A stretch of DNA of 64,000 nucleotides from Rhizobium sp. CIAT894 (GCF_000172795.2 NZ_CP020947.1:2359001-2423000); one strand, 5' to 3'. Shown: positions 20,963 to 30,494, counted from the first letter of the stretch. The notes: a model not told the origin generated them from the letters alone. Made by a program: numbers and translations.

Positions 20963-23566
20963 TCACCCCTCCAGCGTCTCCTTCACCACCACAGCAAGCT
21001 GCTTCAGCGAGAACGGCTTCGGCAAAAATCCGAATTTCGACTCCGGCGGCAGGTTGCGGGCGAAGGCGTCTTCGGCATAGCCGGAGACGAAGATGAATTT
21101 CATGTCGGGATAGCTCTTGCGCAGCTCGCGCAGCAGCGTCGGGCCATCCATCTCCGGCATCACCACGTCGGACACGACGATGTCGACCTTGCCGTCGAGC
21201 TCTTCCATGATGCTGAGCGCCTCGACGCCCGAGCCCGCCTCGTGCACGGTGTAACCGCGCGTTTCCAGCATGCGCTTGCCGCCGCGGCGCACCGCCTCCT
21301 CGTCCTCGACGAGAAGGATGACGGCCGATCCGGTCAGGTCCTCCGGCTGCTGCGGCGGTGCAGGCTGCGGCAGCACCTCGGCCCCGGCGATGGCGCCGTC
21401 GATCGAACCGGCTTCCGCGGCCACCGCCGGCTCCGGGATGTGGCGCGGCAGGAAAACACGGAACGTCGTGCCTTTGCCGACTTCGGATTCCGGCTGGATG
21501 TAGCCGCCCGATTGCTTGACGATGCCGTAGACCATGGCGAGGCCGAGACCGGTACCCTTGCCGACATCCTTGGTGGTGAAGAAGGGCTCGAAGATCTTGT
21601 CCATGATCTCGGGCGCGATGCCGGTGCCGTTGTCGGCGACCTCGACCAGCACCATGTCTTCGGCCGGCATGTAGGAATAGTTGAAGGCGGAGACCTCAGC
21701 GGCGGTCAGGTTTCGGGTGCGCAGCGTCAGCGTGCCGCCCTCCGGCATGGCGTCGCGCGCATTGACGCAAAGATTGATCAGCACCTGCTCGAATTGCGAG
21801 AGGTCCGTTTTGACAGGCCAGAGGTCGCGGCCATATTGCACGTCGAGCTTGACGTTGGTGCCCGACAGCAGCCGGTCGACCAGCATGCGCAGGTCGCCGA
21901 CGACATCGGTGAGGTTGAGCACCGAGGGCCGCATCGTCTGCTTGCGCGAAAAGGCGAGCAGCTGGCGCACCAGCACGGCGGCGCGGTTGGCGTTGCGCTT
22001 GATCTCCATCAGGTCGGCGAAGCTGGCATCGGCCGGCCGTGCCTGCAGCAGCAGATGGTCGGAGGACAGCAGGATCGCCGTCAGCACGTTGTTGAAATCA
22101 TGGGCGATGCCGCCGGCAAGCGTTCCCACCGCATTCATCTTCTGCGTCTGCGCCATCTGCGCTTCCAGCGCCTTCTGCTCGGTCACCTCCACGGCATAGA
22201 CGATCGCTGCCTCCTCGGGCGCCTCGTCGCTCTGGTCGATGACGGCATTGACATAGAAGCGGAAATAACGCGCCTCGTCGGTCGGCGTGCGGGTGTCGAG
22301 CGGCGCGATGTCGCCCTGGCGGTCCTTGGCCGCCGCCAGCGCCTCGGCCAACTGCCGCCGGTCGCTCTCCTGCACGATGGTTTCAAGATGCGGCGCCTTT
22401 TCCAGGTCGTCACGCGAGACGACGCCGGAAAACAGCTTCAGGAACGGTGCATTGGTCCGCAGAATACGCCCGTCGCCGTCGACCGAGGCAATCGCCATCG
22501 GCGTGTTGTTGAAAAAGCGGGTGAAGCGCATGGCGGCGGCCGAAGCCGACTGACTGCTCTCGCTGTTCTTCTCGCGCGCCAGCACGATCGTCCGGCTTTC
22601 GCCGGGGGCGCCGTCACGCATCGAGGTGACGCTGTGGATGATCTGCACCGGCAGGCTCTGACCATTGGTCTTGCGCAGATCGAGATCGAGCGTCACGGTC
22701 TTCTTCAGGCCCGGTTCGGCCTGTACCGACTGAATCAGCGCCAGCCCCTCGCCGGCCACGACGTCGCCGATCGTCATCGAGCCCGGCACGAACTTGGTAA
22801 GGTCGAGACCCAGCCACTCGGCAAGCGTCGCATTGAGATAGAAGATCTCGCCCTTCCTGCCGGCGGAAAAGAAGCCGGCCGGCGCATGATCGAGATAATC
22901 GATCGCGTTCTGCAGCTCCTTGAAGAACCGCTCCTGGTCGTCGCGCTCGGTCGTGATGTCGGTGATCTGCCAGATCTGCAGCGGCTTGCCGCTGTTTTCC
23001 TCCGGCTGCAGCAGCCGCGCCTTCAGCCGGTACCAATGCGCGCCGGAGCTGTTGCTGCCAGGCCCGACGGCGCGCAGCAGGCGGAATTCCTCCCGGCCTT
23101 CCCTGCCCTCGCGCAGGCCGTTGACCAGCCTGTAAAGCGCCTCATTCGATTCGCGGTGGCGCGACAGCAGCGTTTCCAGGGTCTGCACCTCGGTCGCCTT
23201 GCGCGCCCCTGTCAGGGCGCCATAGGCGGCATTGGCATAGATGATCCGTCCTTTTTCGTCGGTAATCAAAGTGCCGTCGGGATGGCTGTTGAGGAAGGCG
23301 CGCGCCAGGCTGTCGGACTGGCGCTGCGGCATCACCTCGATGAAGCCGATGACCGAGGAGACCAGAAAGAAGATGCCGACCATGGCGAGCACGCCAAGAC
23401 CGCCGAGCACGATCTCGTTGTCGAGCGACTTTTTGAAGAAGACGAAGCCGCCGGCGGCTGCGATCAGCACGAGCGCCAGCAGAAGAATGCGCAAAACCGT
23501 GCCAGAACGCCCCCCACGATCCACAAGCGGTGCGTTATAGTCGTCGGCCTGACGCGGTTTCGTCAT
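20963..23566 (-). CDS. cckA: Cell-cycle hybrid histidine kinase CckA
   Basis: 867 residues. Two membrane helices (about 24-44 and 52-75) are followed by PAS-like sensor segments, then a HisKA domain with GGIAHDFNN around His489, an HATPase domain ([41 protein letters not shown]), and a C-terminal receiver with phosphoacceptor Asp800 in [12 protein letters not shown]. The HDFNN box and this architecture are those of CckA, which phosphorylates ChpT and through it the master regulators CtrA and CpdR. The ATG at 23566 has a GAGGAA ribosome-binding site. It is divergent from the FliO-domain gene. Confidence 0.93.
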   Translation of the reverse strand: MTKPRQADDYNAPLVDRGGRSGTVLRILLLALVLIAAAGGFVFFKKSLDNEIVLGGLGVLAMVGIFFLVSSVIGFIEVMPQRQSDSLARAFLNSHPDGTLITDEKGRIIYANAAYGALTGARKATEVQTLETLLSRHRESNEALYRLVNGLREGREGREEFRLLRAVGPGSNSSGAHWYRLKARLLQPEENSGKPLQIWQITDITTERDDQERFFKELQNAIDYLDHAPAGFFSAGRKGEIFYLNATLAEWLGLDLTKFVPGSMTIGDVVAGEGLALIQSVQAEPGLKKTVTLDLDLRKTNGQSLPVQIIHSVTSMRDGAPGESRTIVLAREKNSESSQSASAAAMRFTRFFNNTPMAIASVDGDGRILRTNAPFLKLFSGVVSRDDLEKAPHLETIVQESDRRQLAEALAAAKDRQGDIAPLDTRTPTDEARYFRFYVNAVIDQSDEAPEEAAIVYAVEVTEQKALEAQMAQTQKMNAVGTLAGGIAHDFNNVLTAILLSSDHLLLQARPADASFADLMEIKRNANRAAVLVRQLLAFSRKQTMRPSVLNLTDVVGDLRMLVDRLLSGTNVKLDVQYGRDLWPVKTDLSQFEQVLINLCVNARDAMPEGGTLTLRTRNLTAAEVSAFNYSYMPAEDMVLVEVADNGTGIAPEIMDKIFEPFFTTKDVGKGTGLGLAMVYGIVKQSGGYIQPESEVGKGTTFRVFLPRHIPEPAVAAEAGSIDGAIAGAEVLPQPAPPQQPEDLTGSAVILLVEDEEAVRRGGKRMLETRGYTVHEAGSGVEALSIMEELDGKVDIVVSDVVMPEMDGPTLLRELRKSYPDMKFIFVSGYAEDAFARNLPPESKFGFLPKPFSLKQLAVVVKETLEG

Positions 23567-23872
23567 GTATTCCTCACATAAGCCCCTCCCACTTCCTAGC
23601 ACGAACACGAAGCGGGAATCAGGCACTCCTTCCTTCTTAGCAATTTGCCGCGCCGGCAAAAACACCGGCGGCCGGCAAGACTGCTTGAATTCACAGGCAA
23701 CAGCGCCATCTGCTCCTGAAGCCCGACCTGGCTGCCCGTGAGCACGATTGCCGGGCGCCCGACAGCGGAACACGAAATCGCGTTCTCCCGTGACTGGACA
23801 GCACAGCCGGCCCTTGCCTAAGGAACGGAAAAGTCGTCAATATGTGCCGAATGTGAAATGGAGTGAGTGACT
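23567..23872. other. Divergent intergenic region, cckA / FliO-domain gene
   Basis: 306 bp hold the promoters of two divergent genes. No long repeat and no clear CtrA box (TTAA-N7-TTAA) is visible. A short open frame continues upstream of cckA but has no ribosome-binding site and no recognisable product. Confidence 0.5.
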
Positions 23873-24928
23873 ATGTTGGATGATGTTGTCGGAGCTTATG
23901 GCGGCCGTTTTCTGCTTGCCGCCGGTGGCGTCGGCCTGGCGCTTCTCCTGCTCATCCTCGTGCTCTGGGTCATCCGCCGCCGGGCGCCCTCGCCCTTCGT
24001 GCGCGGCGGCCGCAACCGCCAGCCCCGCCTGCAGGTGCTGGACGCCGCAGCCGTGGATGCCCGCCGCCGGCTGGTGCTGGTGCGCCGCGACGACGTCGAA
24101 CACCTGATCATGATCGGCGGCCCGAGCGATATCGTCATCGAAAGCCGCATCCTGCCTGAAGCGGCCGAACAGCCGGAAAGCATCAACCGCCCGCAACCGG
24201 TCGAGCAGCGTCCGATATCCCCGGCGCGGCCGGAAATGCCACCGGTTTCTCCGCCTCGCGCCCCTGTCGCAGCTGCCGTCATCGCTCCTGCCGCAGCCCG
24301 AATCGAGCCGGCCGCCGAGCCTTCCTTCTCCGCGCCGGCTTCGCCGGAGCCGCGTCCACGCCCCGAACCGCCTGCCCAGCCGGCCGTCGCACCACCGGTG
24401 GCCACGAGCCCTCTTCCGGCAAACCCCGTGACAGCGCCGCTGTCGGCCGAACGCGACGCTCCTCTGCCCGTCGCCCCGCGCCCGCCGGAGCGTCCCGTCG
24501 CTCCCTCAGCCGCGCAGCCTGCACCCTTCCACGATACCGCAAGTGCGGCCGAGATCCTCGACGCCGCCCGCCAGCGCGTGCTTCCGCAGCAGCGCATCGA
24601 ACCCGAAGTTTCCACACCGCCCCTCCAGCCCATGCCGGCTGCCGCGCGCACCGCACCCGGGATGGCCGAGGACGATGCGGCCGCGCAGTCGCCAGCAGCG
24701 ATCCGCCATGATTTCCAGCGGGTGCTGGAAGAGGAAATGTCGAACAATCTGACGGCCGAGCGCATCGTGCCGGCGCCGGCAAACCAGGCGCCCCGCCAAG
24801 CCGTACCGCAGCCGGGCAACCTGCCGCGCCGCGATCCCGAGCTTGCCCCGATCACCGGCGCCGATACGGAGCTGCAGAAGGAAGTCGCCCGCATCTTCGG
24901 CGAAATGAGCGTCAATCGCGATAAATGA
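23873..24928 (+). CDS. FliO-domain membrane protein with long Pro/Ala-rich tail
   Basis: 351 residues. A single membrane helix (about 15-35) is followed by a short FliO-like domain (QPRLQVLDAAAVDARRRLVLVRRDDVEHLIMIGGPSD, about 48-90, given here in part). FliO assists assembly of the flagellar export gate. The remaining 260 residues are Pro/Ala-rich and low complexity, far longer than ordinary FliO (about 120-150), with a conserved-looking C-terminal helix ELQKEVARIFGEM. The ATG at 23873 is chosen over a GTG two codons upstream because GGAG is better spaced to it. There are no flagellar genes around, so a flagellar role is uncertain. Confidence 0.72.
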   Translation: MLDDVVGAYGGRFLLAAGGVGLALLLLILVLWVIRRRAPSPFVRGGRNRQPRLQVLDAAAVDARRRLVLVRRDDVEHLIMIGGPSDIVIESRILPEAAEQPESINRPQPVEQRPISPARPEMPPVSPPRAPVAAAVIAPAAARIEPAAEPSFSAPASPEPRPRPEPPAQPAVAPPVATSPLPANPVTAPLSAERDAPLPVAPRPPERPVAPSAAQPAPFHDTASAAEILDAARQRVLPQQRIEPEVSTPPLQPMPAAARTAPGMAEDDAAAQSPAAIRHDFQRVLEEEMSNNLTAERIVPAPANQAPRQAVPQPGNLPRRDPELAPITGADTELQKEVARIFGEMSVNRDK

Positions 24929-25329
24929 ACGCCCGAACAGCAGCCTCCGCAACGCGTTGCCTCCATCGAGAAGTTGCATAAAAGCCGCAATGCCACGGCC
25001 TTTCGTTCCCGAATGGGCCGGGGGCTACCTTTGTCGTCGATGATTTGTTATCGCTTGGGTTGAAGAGCGTCGGCGCATTCGAGGTTACACTTTGCCTAAG
25101 TAAATACCGGTCTCAGTCCAGTTTCACCCCTGCCGCATAGCGACACGCTGGCGGCATGCAAACATGTTCATCGGGTGGTGGCGAGAGACCGGTTTGGCAT
25201 TGTTACAATGTGCCATGTGCAGCTCCGCTGTCTCAGCTCTTCAGCCACCCGCAACATCGCCACGCCGCGCCCGCAGGGGTTTTCTCACGCACCATCTTGG
25301 TGGACTTCCGAACGGAAGACCAAGACGAT
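24929..25329. other. Gene-free stretch before the DUF1062 gene
   Basis: About 400 bp. Several short overlapping frames exist but none has a convincing product or ribosome-binding site. The sequence is less GC-rich than its surroundings in places and contains no clear palindrome. It lies at the left border of the DUF1062 segment that ends in dksA, so it may be part of an inserted block. Confidence 0.4.
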
Positions 25330-25890
25330 ATGTGCGATATGCTTCGGGTCCGATGGACCATTATTCCCAAGACAGCTCCCCAGCCTTGGATTGCATGCGG
25401 CGGATGCGGAGGCCTGAGAGCTTTCCAATCCAGCGGCAAGATCCGGCTGAACGCCAACGGCCGCAAGCTGGACGCTTGGCTCATCTACAAATGCCTGACC
25501 TGTGAAAGGACATGGAACCGGCCGATCCTCGAGCGCCGGAATGTCCGCGACATCGATCCTGCAGTCCTCGATGCGCTGCAGTCCAACGATCCGGAGTGGA
25601 TCCGCGCAGAGACCTTCAACCTCGATGCTCTCCGGCACAAATCGCAGCGTGTGGATGAGTTTGCCGATTTTGAAATCGTAAAGGAGATGCGGCACGAACC
25701 GGCAAATTGGACGAGACTGGCAATCGAACTGGCGGTCCCCTTCCCGACAAGTACACGCCTCGACCGTCTGCTGGCGTCCGAGCTGACAGTTTCACGTTCG
25801 AGGCTGCAGGCTCTGCACACTGAAGGCATGGTCCGGACGGATCCTGAGCGGGCAGACATAATGCGGCGACGAATCCGGAATGGCACCCTT
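25330..25890 (+). CDS. DUF1062 family protein, 3' end fused into dksA (no own stop)
   Basis: About 187 residues from the ATG at 25330 to where family-like sequence stops. The N-terminal part has a CGGCGG cluster near 20-24 and a CLTCERTW pair near 54-57, a likely zinc site, then RNVRDIDPAVLDALQSNDP and EGMVRTDPERADIMRRRI, all typical of DUF1062 proteins, whose function is unknown. No stop codon follows: the frame runs on through the whole antisense of dksA and into the SixA gene, ending at 27075. The region shared with dksA suggests a deletion joined the two 3' ends. The end coordinate given is where recognisable similarity ends. Start choice is moderate. Confidence 0.6.
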
Positions 25891-26304
25891 GTCGCGATAG
25901 ACCTTTTCGCGGCGTTCGTGGCGCTCCTGCGCCTCGATCGACAGCGTCGCGATCGGGCGGGCGTCGAGACGTTTGAGACCGATCGGTTCGCCGGTTTCCT
26001 CGCAATAGCCGTAGGTGCCGTCTTCGATGCGCTGCAGTGCTGCGTCGATCTTCGAAATCAGCTTTCGCTGCCGGTCACGGGCGCGAAGTTCGATCGCCCG
26101 GTCGGTTTCCGACGACGCCCGGTCGGCGAGGTCGGGATGGTTCGCGCTTTCCTCGGCCAAGTGGTCGAGGGTTTCACGCGCTTCTCTAAGGATATCATTT
26201 CTCCATGCAACCAGCTTGGTCCTGAAGTAGGCACGCTGGTTTACGTTCATGAACTCTTCCTCTTCCGAGGGAACGTAATTGCTAAGATCGATCTTCTCAC
26301 TCAA
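25792..26304 (-). CDS. dksA: RNA polymerase-binding transcription factor DksA, with abnormal C-terminal extension
   Basis: 170 residues; alphaproteobacterial DksA usually has about 139. DksA binds the RNA polymerase secondary channel and works with ppGpp. The conserved protein is complete: SEKIDLSNYVPSEEEEFMN, the coiled-coil AWRNDILREARETLDHL, and GYCEETGEPIGLKRL, the reduced-cysteine zinc-finger form. It should end after HERREKVYRD, but here 32 more residues follow, encoded by the antisense of the DUF1062 gene. The start is TTG at 26304 with AGGAGA six bases upstream; an in-frame ATG seven codons earlier lies ahead of that site. The extension may be harmless or disturb the finger. Confidence 0.85.
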   Translation of the reverse strand: MSEKIDLSNYVPSEEEEFMNVNQRAYFRTKLVAWRNDILREARETLDHLAEESANHPDLADRASSETDRAIELRARDRQRKLISKIDAALQRIEDGTYGYCEETGEPIGLKRLDARPIATLSIEAQERHERREKVYRDKGAIPDSSPHYVCPLRIRPDHAFSVQSLQPRT

Positions 26305-26340
26305 CGCGATTCTCCTGAAGAACATCTCATCTGGCGGGTG

Positions 26341-26368
26341 TATATCCCAAGCGCTAGTCGCGATTCAA
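26341..26368 (-). promoter_or_regulatory. Probable dksA promoter
   Basis: On the minus strand TTGAAT (26363-26368) and GATATA (26341-26346) are 16 bp apart, a fair match to the rhizobial housekeeping promoter (CTTGAC-N17-CTATAT), with the start codon about 37 bp beyond the -10. Confidence 0.45.
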
Positions 26369-26385
26369 GCCAAATACGACAGGTA

Positions 26386-26405
26386 AACAGATTTTTAAAT
26401 CTGTT
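26386..26405. promoter_or_regulatory. Perfect 9-bp palindrome between dksA and sixA
   Basis: AACAGATTT at 26386-26394 and AAATCTGTT at 26397-26405 are reverse complements with a 2-bp centre. It lies 18 bp upstream of the proposed dksA -35 element and 176 bp before the phosphatase start, a usual place for an operator. Confidence 0.4.
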
Positions 26406-26580
26406 ACAATTTTCGGCTAACGATCTATTTTGTCATGGTTATTCCGGCCACCGTTTTTGTCTTCGCCTTCAAAACGCCGTGTTGGCGGCCACGTTTTCGG
26501 CAGTTGCGGCATGGCGGGCGATTGACGGCAGCCAATCGCAACCGCTACTGAAAAGACCCGCCCGATCCTGGATTTTGCCC

Positions 26581-27075
26581 ATGACCGTACCGCTGCCTCC
26601 GCCCAACCGCATCTATCTCCTGCGTCACGCCGAAGCGGCCTGGGCCGAACCCGGACAGCGCGATTTCGACCGGCCGCTCAACGAAAAGGGTTATGGGGAT
26701 GCCGAGATCATCGCCGACAAGGCCGCCGACAAGGGCTATCGTCCCGATCTTCTCATCAGCTCGACGGCATTGCGCTGCCGCGGCACCGCCGACGCGGTCC
26801 ATCGGGCGATGGGCCTGACGCTCGACGTGCGTTATGTCGATGCGCTCTATAATGCCACGGTCGATACCTATATCGAGATCGTCGATGCTCAAGATGAGGC
26901 GGCCGTCATGCTGGTCGGCCATAATCCGACGATGGAGCAGGCTCTGGAGGCTCTCGTCGGCCATGAGGCGATGGCCAGCGCCCTTCCCGGCGGTTTTCCG
27001 ACGGCAGGCCTGGCGGTTCTCGATTTCGACGCGTCCGCGACCACCTGGCGCCTCACCGATTTCGTGGTCGTCTGA
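26581..27075 (+). CDS. sixA: SixA-type phosphohistidine phosphatase (histidine phosphatase family)
   Basis: 164 residues, the short SixA-like form. The catalytic LLRHAEA lies at about 13-19 (His16 is the phosphate acceptor) and a second site is VGHNPTMEQALEALVG. SixA removes phosphate from phosphohistidine in signalling proteins such as NPr/PtsN-type relays; small family members can have other substrates. The ATG at 26581 is chosen because conserved sequence begins right after it; the same frame is open far upstream only by chance read-through. It precedes ycjX by 47 bp on the same strand. Confidence 0.85.
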   Translation: MTVPLPPPNRIYLLRHAEAAWAEPGQRDFDRPLNEKGYGDAEIIADKAADKGYRPDLLISSTALRCRGTADAVHRAMGLTLDVRYVDALYNATVDTYIEIVDAQDEAAVMLVGHNPTMEQALEALVGHEAMASALPGGFPTAGLAVLDFDASATTWRLTDFVVV

Positions 27076-27122
27076 CGTCTTTACGGCGCCACTTCTTTTT
27101 CGGGCGGTGCCGCGTTCCTATA

Positions 27123-28628
27123 TTGCCGGCAGTGACCAATCGGAATTGCGCCTTGCCGCCACGCCTGACATCCCTCGCCGACGACGCCCGCATCGCCCTC
27201 GATAATCTCGCCGACCGGGCGAGCGGCCTCGTCAATCCGACCGTGCGGCTTGGCGTCACCGGCCTCTCCCGCTCCGGCAAGACGGTCTTCATTTCCTCGC
27301 TGGTCCACAATCTGCTGCATGGCGGCCGCCTGCCGCTGTTCGAGCCGGTGCAATCGGGCCGCGTCTCGGCGGTGCGGCTGGAGCCGCAGCCAGACGATGC
27401 CGTGCCGCGCTTCCAGTATGAGGATCATATCCGCGCGCTGGTGAAGGACCGTGTCTGGCCGGATTCGACCCGCGCCATATCGGAACTGCGCATCACGCTG
27501 GATTATCAGAGCGCCAGCGGCTGGAACCGGCTGTTTTCGCCCGGCCGCCTGTCGATCGATATCGTCGATTATCCCGGCGAATGGCTGCTCGACCTGCCGC
27601 TGCTCGGCAAGGACTACCGCACCTTCAGCGAGGAAACGATTGCGCTGGCGCAAACCGGTGTCCGCTCCGAGCTGTCGCGGGAGTGGCTGGCGCTGACGCG
27701 TGCAGCCGATATCCACGCCGGCGCCGACGAGATGGTCGCCCGCGACCTCGCCACCGCCTTTGCCGATTACCTCAAGGCCTGCAAGGCCGACGAACGCTCG
27801 CTCTCCACCTTGCCGCCCGGCCGCCTGCTGCTGCCTGGCGATCTCGACGGATCGCCGGCGCTGACCTTCGCGCCGCTGGCGCTGCCCCCGGATGGGCGTC
27901 CCGGCCGCGGCTCGCTCTGGACGATGATGGAGCGGCGTTACGAGGCCTATAAATCGGTCGTCGTCAAACCCTTCTTCCGCGAGCATTTCGCCCGCCTCGA
28001 CCGCCAGATCGTGTTGGTCGATGCGCTGCAGGCAATGAATCGCGGCCCCGAAGCGGTGCAGGATCTGGAGCGGGCGCTGACCGATGTGCTTGCCTGTTTC
28101 CGCCCCGGCACCAATTCGCTGCTCTCCTCGCTACTCGGCCGCCGCATCGACCGCGTGCTGGTCGCCGCCACCAAAGCCGATCATCTCCACCATGAAAGCC
28201 ACGACCGGCTCGATGCTTTGACCCGCCGGCTGGTCGATCGCGCCATCGACCGCATCGGCATGGCCGGTGCCGGCATCGACGTCATGGCGCTCGCCTCCGT
28301 GCGCGCCACCCGCGAGGCATCCGTCACGCGCGACGGCCACGACCTGCCGGTCATCGTCGGCACGCCGATGGAGGGTGAAACCATCGCCGGCGAACGCTTC
28401 GACGGCCTGAGAAAGACCGCGATCTTCCCCGGCGACCTGCCGGAGAATCCGGAGAACCTGTTCGACCGCATCGCCTCGGGCGAAAGCGGCCTGCAACTGC
28501 CCGATGTCAACGTCGTCAGGTTCCGCCCGCCGCAGCTTGAGGAAACCGGCGGCGGCATCAAGCTGTCTGTGCCGCATATCCGCCTCGACCGCGCCATGCA
28601 GTTCCTGTTCGGAGACCGTCTCGCATGA
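27123..28628 (+). CDS. ycjX: YcjX-like P-loop ATPase/GTPase (DUF463)
   Basis: About 501 residues. Walker A GLSRSGKT is at about 47-54, within LGVTGLSRSGKTVFISSLVHNLLHG, and IDIVDYPGEWLLDLPLLGKDY is the switch/Walker B region. TKADHLHHES resembles a G-protein specificity loop (TKAD). YcjX is a stress-related protein of unknown biochemical role, found next to YcjF. The start is uncertain: TTG at 27123, GTG at 27132 or TTG at 27153 are all possible, and similarity begins near the last. It overlaps ycjF by 4 bp (ATGA). Confidence 0.88.
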   Translation: MPAVTNRNCALPPRLTSLADDARIALDNLADRASGLVNPTVRLGVTGLSRSGKTVFISSLVHNLLHGGRLPLFEPVQSGRVSAVRLEPQPDDAVPRFQYEDHIRALVKDRVWPDSTRAISELRITLDYQSASGWNRLFSPGRLSIDIVDYPGEWLLDLPLLGKDYRTFSEETIALAQTGVRSELSREWLALTRAADIHAGADEMVARDLATAFADYLKACKADERSLSTLPPGRLLLPGDLDGSPALTFAPLALPPDGRPGRGSLWTMMERRYEAYKSVVVKPFFREHFARLDRQIVLVDALQAMNRGPEAVQDLERALTDVLACFRPGTNSLLSSLLGRRIDRVLVAATKADHLHHESHDRLDALTRRLVDRAIDRIGMAGAGIDVMALASVRATREASVTRDGHDLPVIVGTPMEGETIAGERFDGLRKTAIFPGDLPENPENLFDRIASGESGLQLPDVNVVRFRPPQLEETGGGIKLSVPHIRLDRAMQFLFGDRLA

Positions 28629-29704
28629 GCAAGCCCCCGTCCGATCCGCCGCGCCGTCCGCCTGCCGCCTTCGCCTATGAGGATGAGGCAACCGAACGGC
28701 GCGACAACGGCCGCCAGGCAGAGCAGCGGCGCAAGCCGGAAAGCTTCTCCGAAAATATCGTCGTGACACCGGATGAGGACGATCCCTTCCTCAATCCCGA
28801 CAAGGATCTGAGCGCGGTCCCGGGGGCAGCGCCCCGCAAACGTCGGACCTCCTTCGGCAAGATCGCTGCCGGTGCCTTCAGCATCCTGCTGTCTCTCGCC
28901 ATTGGGCTTTGGACCGATAGCCTGATCCGCGATCTCTTCACCCGCGCCGACTGGCTGGGTTATTTGGCCCTTGCCGTGCTCGCCGTCGGCATCCTCGCCG
29001 TGCTCGCCCTCGTCGTCCGCGAAACTGCGGGCATGATGCGCCTTGCCGCCGTTCAGGCGATCAAGTCCGAAGCGGAAGCGGCGATTGTCGAAACCCGGCC
29101 GGCCAAGGCCCGCGCCGTCGTCACACGCCTGACCACGCTGCTTTCCGCCAATCCCGAGACATCGAAGGGCCGTGCAACGCTGAAGGCGACGGAGGGCGAG
29201 GTCATCGATCCCCCGCATCTGATTGCGCTCGCCGAGCGTGAATTGCTCGCTCCCCTCGACCGCAAGGCTCGCACCCTGATCGTCAACGCCTCGAAGCGCG
29301 TTTCGATCGTCACCGCCGTCAGCCCGCGCGCCGTCGTCGACCTGCTCTATGTGCTCTACGAGGCCGTGCGCCTGATCCGCGCCATGGCCGAGCTTTACGG
29401 CGGCCGCCCCGGCACGCTCGGCATGTTCCGCCTGCTGCGTGACGTGCTCGCCCATCTTGCCGTCACCGGCTCGATCGCCGTCGGCGACAGCCTCGTCCAG
29501 CAGGTGCTCGGCCATGGGCTCGCCTCCAAGCTCTCGGCCCGGCTCGGCGAAGGCGTCGTCAACGGCCTGATGACCGCCCGCATTGGAATCGCGGCAATGG
29601 ATCTCTGCCGCCCGCTCTCCTTCCGCGCCTTGAAGCGGCCGGGAATCGGTGATTTCATCGGCGACCTCACGCCCTCCATGTCACCGCGCAGCAACAATCC
29701 TTGA
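28625..29704 (+). CDS. ycjF: YcjF-like inner-membrane protein (UPF0283, DUF697)
   Basis: 359 residues. A charged N-terminal cytoplasmic region (1-75) is followed by two membrane helices (about 77-100 and 109-131) and a C-terminal DUF697 domain (SKRVSIVTAVSPRAVVDLLYVLYEAVRLIR onward). It starts inside the ycjX stop by a 4-bp ATGA overlap, so translation is coupled. The two proteins occur together in many proteobacteria, suggesting a membrane-tethered NTPase complex; the function is unknown. Confidence 0.88.
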   Translation: MSKPPSDPPRRPPAAFAYEDEATERRDNGRQAEQRRKPESFSENIVVTPDEDDPFLNPDKDLSAVPGAAPRKRRTSFGKIAAGAFSILLSLAIGLWTDSLIRDLFTRADWLGYLALAVLAVGILAVLALVVRETAGMMRLAAVQAIKSEAEAAIVETRPAKARAVVTRLTTLLSANPETSKGRATLKATEGEVIDPPHLIALAERELLAPLDRKARTLIVNASKRVSIVTAVSPRAVVDLLYVLYEAVRLIRAMAELYGGRPGTLGMFRLLRDVLAHLAVTGSIAVGDSLVQQVLGHGLASKLSARLGEGVVNGLMTARIGIAAMDLCRPLSFRALKRPGIGDFIGDLTPSMSPRSNNP

Positions 29705-29853
29705 TCGATGAAGCGATTCCGCCGTTTTCACCTTCCCTTGCATAATGCCGAAATAATTGCAGTAGATTCAAGGATATAGCGATGATAATTTGAAATCGTC
29801 ACTGTGCGAAACGCCTGCATCGTCTCGCATTTCGGCACGATCGAAAGGAAGGA

Positions 29854-29861
29854 TTAACCAT
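29854..29861. promoter_or_regulatory. TTAACCAT motif upstream of secreted protein gene
   Basis: The 8-mer TTAACCAT is a motif linked to CtrA-controlled promoters in Caulobacter and relatives. It lies 54 bp before the ATG at 29915. A single 8-mer can occur by chance. Confidence 0.25.
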
Positions 29862-29914
29862 TATTCGGCAAAACTTGCAGCCAGTTCGTGAGTGGTGTTT
29901 GCCAAGGAAAATCC

Positions 29915-30466
29915 ATGTATTCGCGCAAGTTTCTCATTATATGCGGTCTGGCCGCCGCGGCATTGTCGCCGGTCGCAGATGTCGCTCCGGCAGCCACTGC
30001 CGCAACCCGTGACAAGGCGTTCTTCGATTCCGTCGCCGGCTCATGGAAGGGCCCGGGCGAAATCGTCGCCGGCAAGTACAAGGGCACAAAGTTCACCTGC
30101 AACCTGATCGGCGAGCCGACTGGCGACAGTGGCGCCGGCATCAAGCTCGACGGCACCTGCCGCGTCGGTGTCTTCAAGCAGCCGATGACCGCCGTCATCT
30201 CGCAGTCGGGCTCGACCTACAAGGGCAAGTTCCTCGACGGCGCCGCCGGCAAGGGTCTTGACGTCGTCTCCGGCGCCGTCAGTGAAGATACCGTCGTCGT
30301 CGGCATCAACCGCGCCAAGCTGAACGGCGCGATGATCGCCCGCGTGCGCGACGACAAGACGATGAACGTCACCGTTTCGGTCAAGGTCGAAAGCCAGATG
30401 GTCCCGGTCATCGGCCTGACGCTGACCCGGCAGGTCGACGAGATGGCCGTCGGCTCTATCGAGTAG
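29915..30466 (+). CDS. Secreted hypothetical protein
   Basis: 183 residues. The N-terminus MYSRKFLIICGLAAAALSPV then ADVAPAATAA is a signal peptide. The mature protein starts DKAFFDSVAGSWKGPGEIVAGKYKGTKFTC and is rich in alternating beta-strand residues, like small lipocalin-type periplasmic proteins. One cysteine pair (TCNLIG and GTCRVG) may form a disulfide. AAGGAAAA precedes the ATG. No function can be assigned. It stands alone, with a terminator after it and 210 bp of free sequence before it. Confidence 0.72.
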   Translation: MYSRKFLIICGLAAAALSPVADVAPAATAATRDKAFFDSVAGSWKGPGEIVAGKYKGTKFTCNLIGEPTGDSGAGIKLDGTCRVGVFKQPMTAVISQSGSTYKGKFLDGAAGKGLDVVSGAVSEDTVVVGINRAKLNGAMIARVRDDKTMNVTVSVKVESQMVPVIGLTLTRQVDEMAVGSIE

Positions 30467-30494
30467 CTACATCGTACGACGGATTTTCCTGAAG

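Noticed and set aside
21242..23581. 779-codon plus-strand open frame opposite cckA
   Set aside because: It is the antisense of strongly conserved kinase and receiver domains; composition is His/Arg-rich as expected for a GC-rich shadow frame.
25156..27075. A 639-residue fusion of DUF1062 to SixA
   Set aside because: The middle is antisense of dksA and intergenic DNA; the two conserved domains are joined only by lack of stops. SixA has its own start at 26581.
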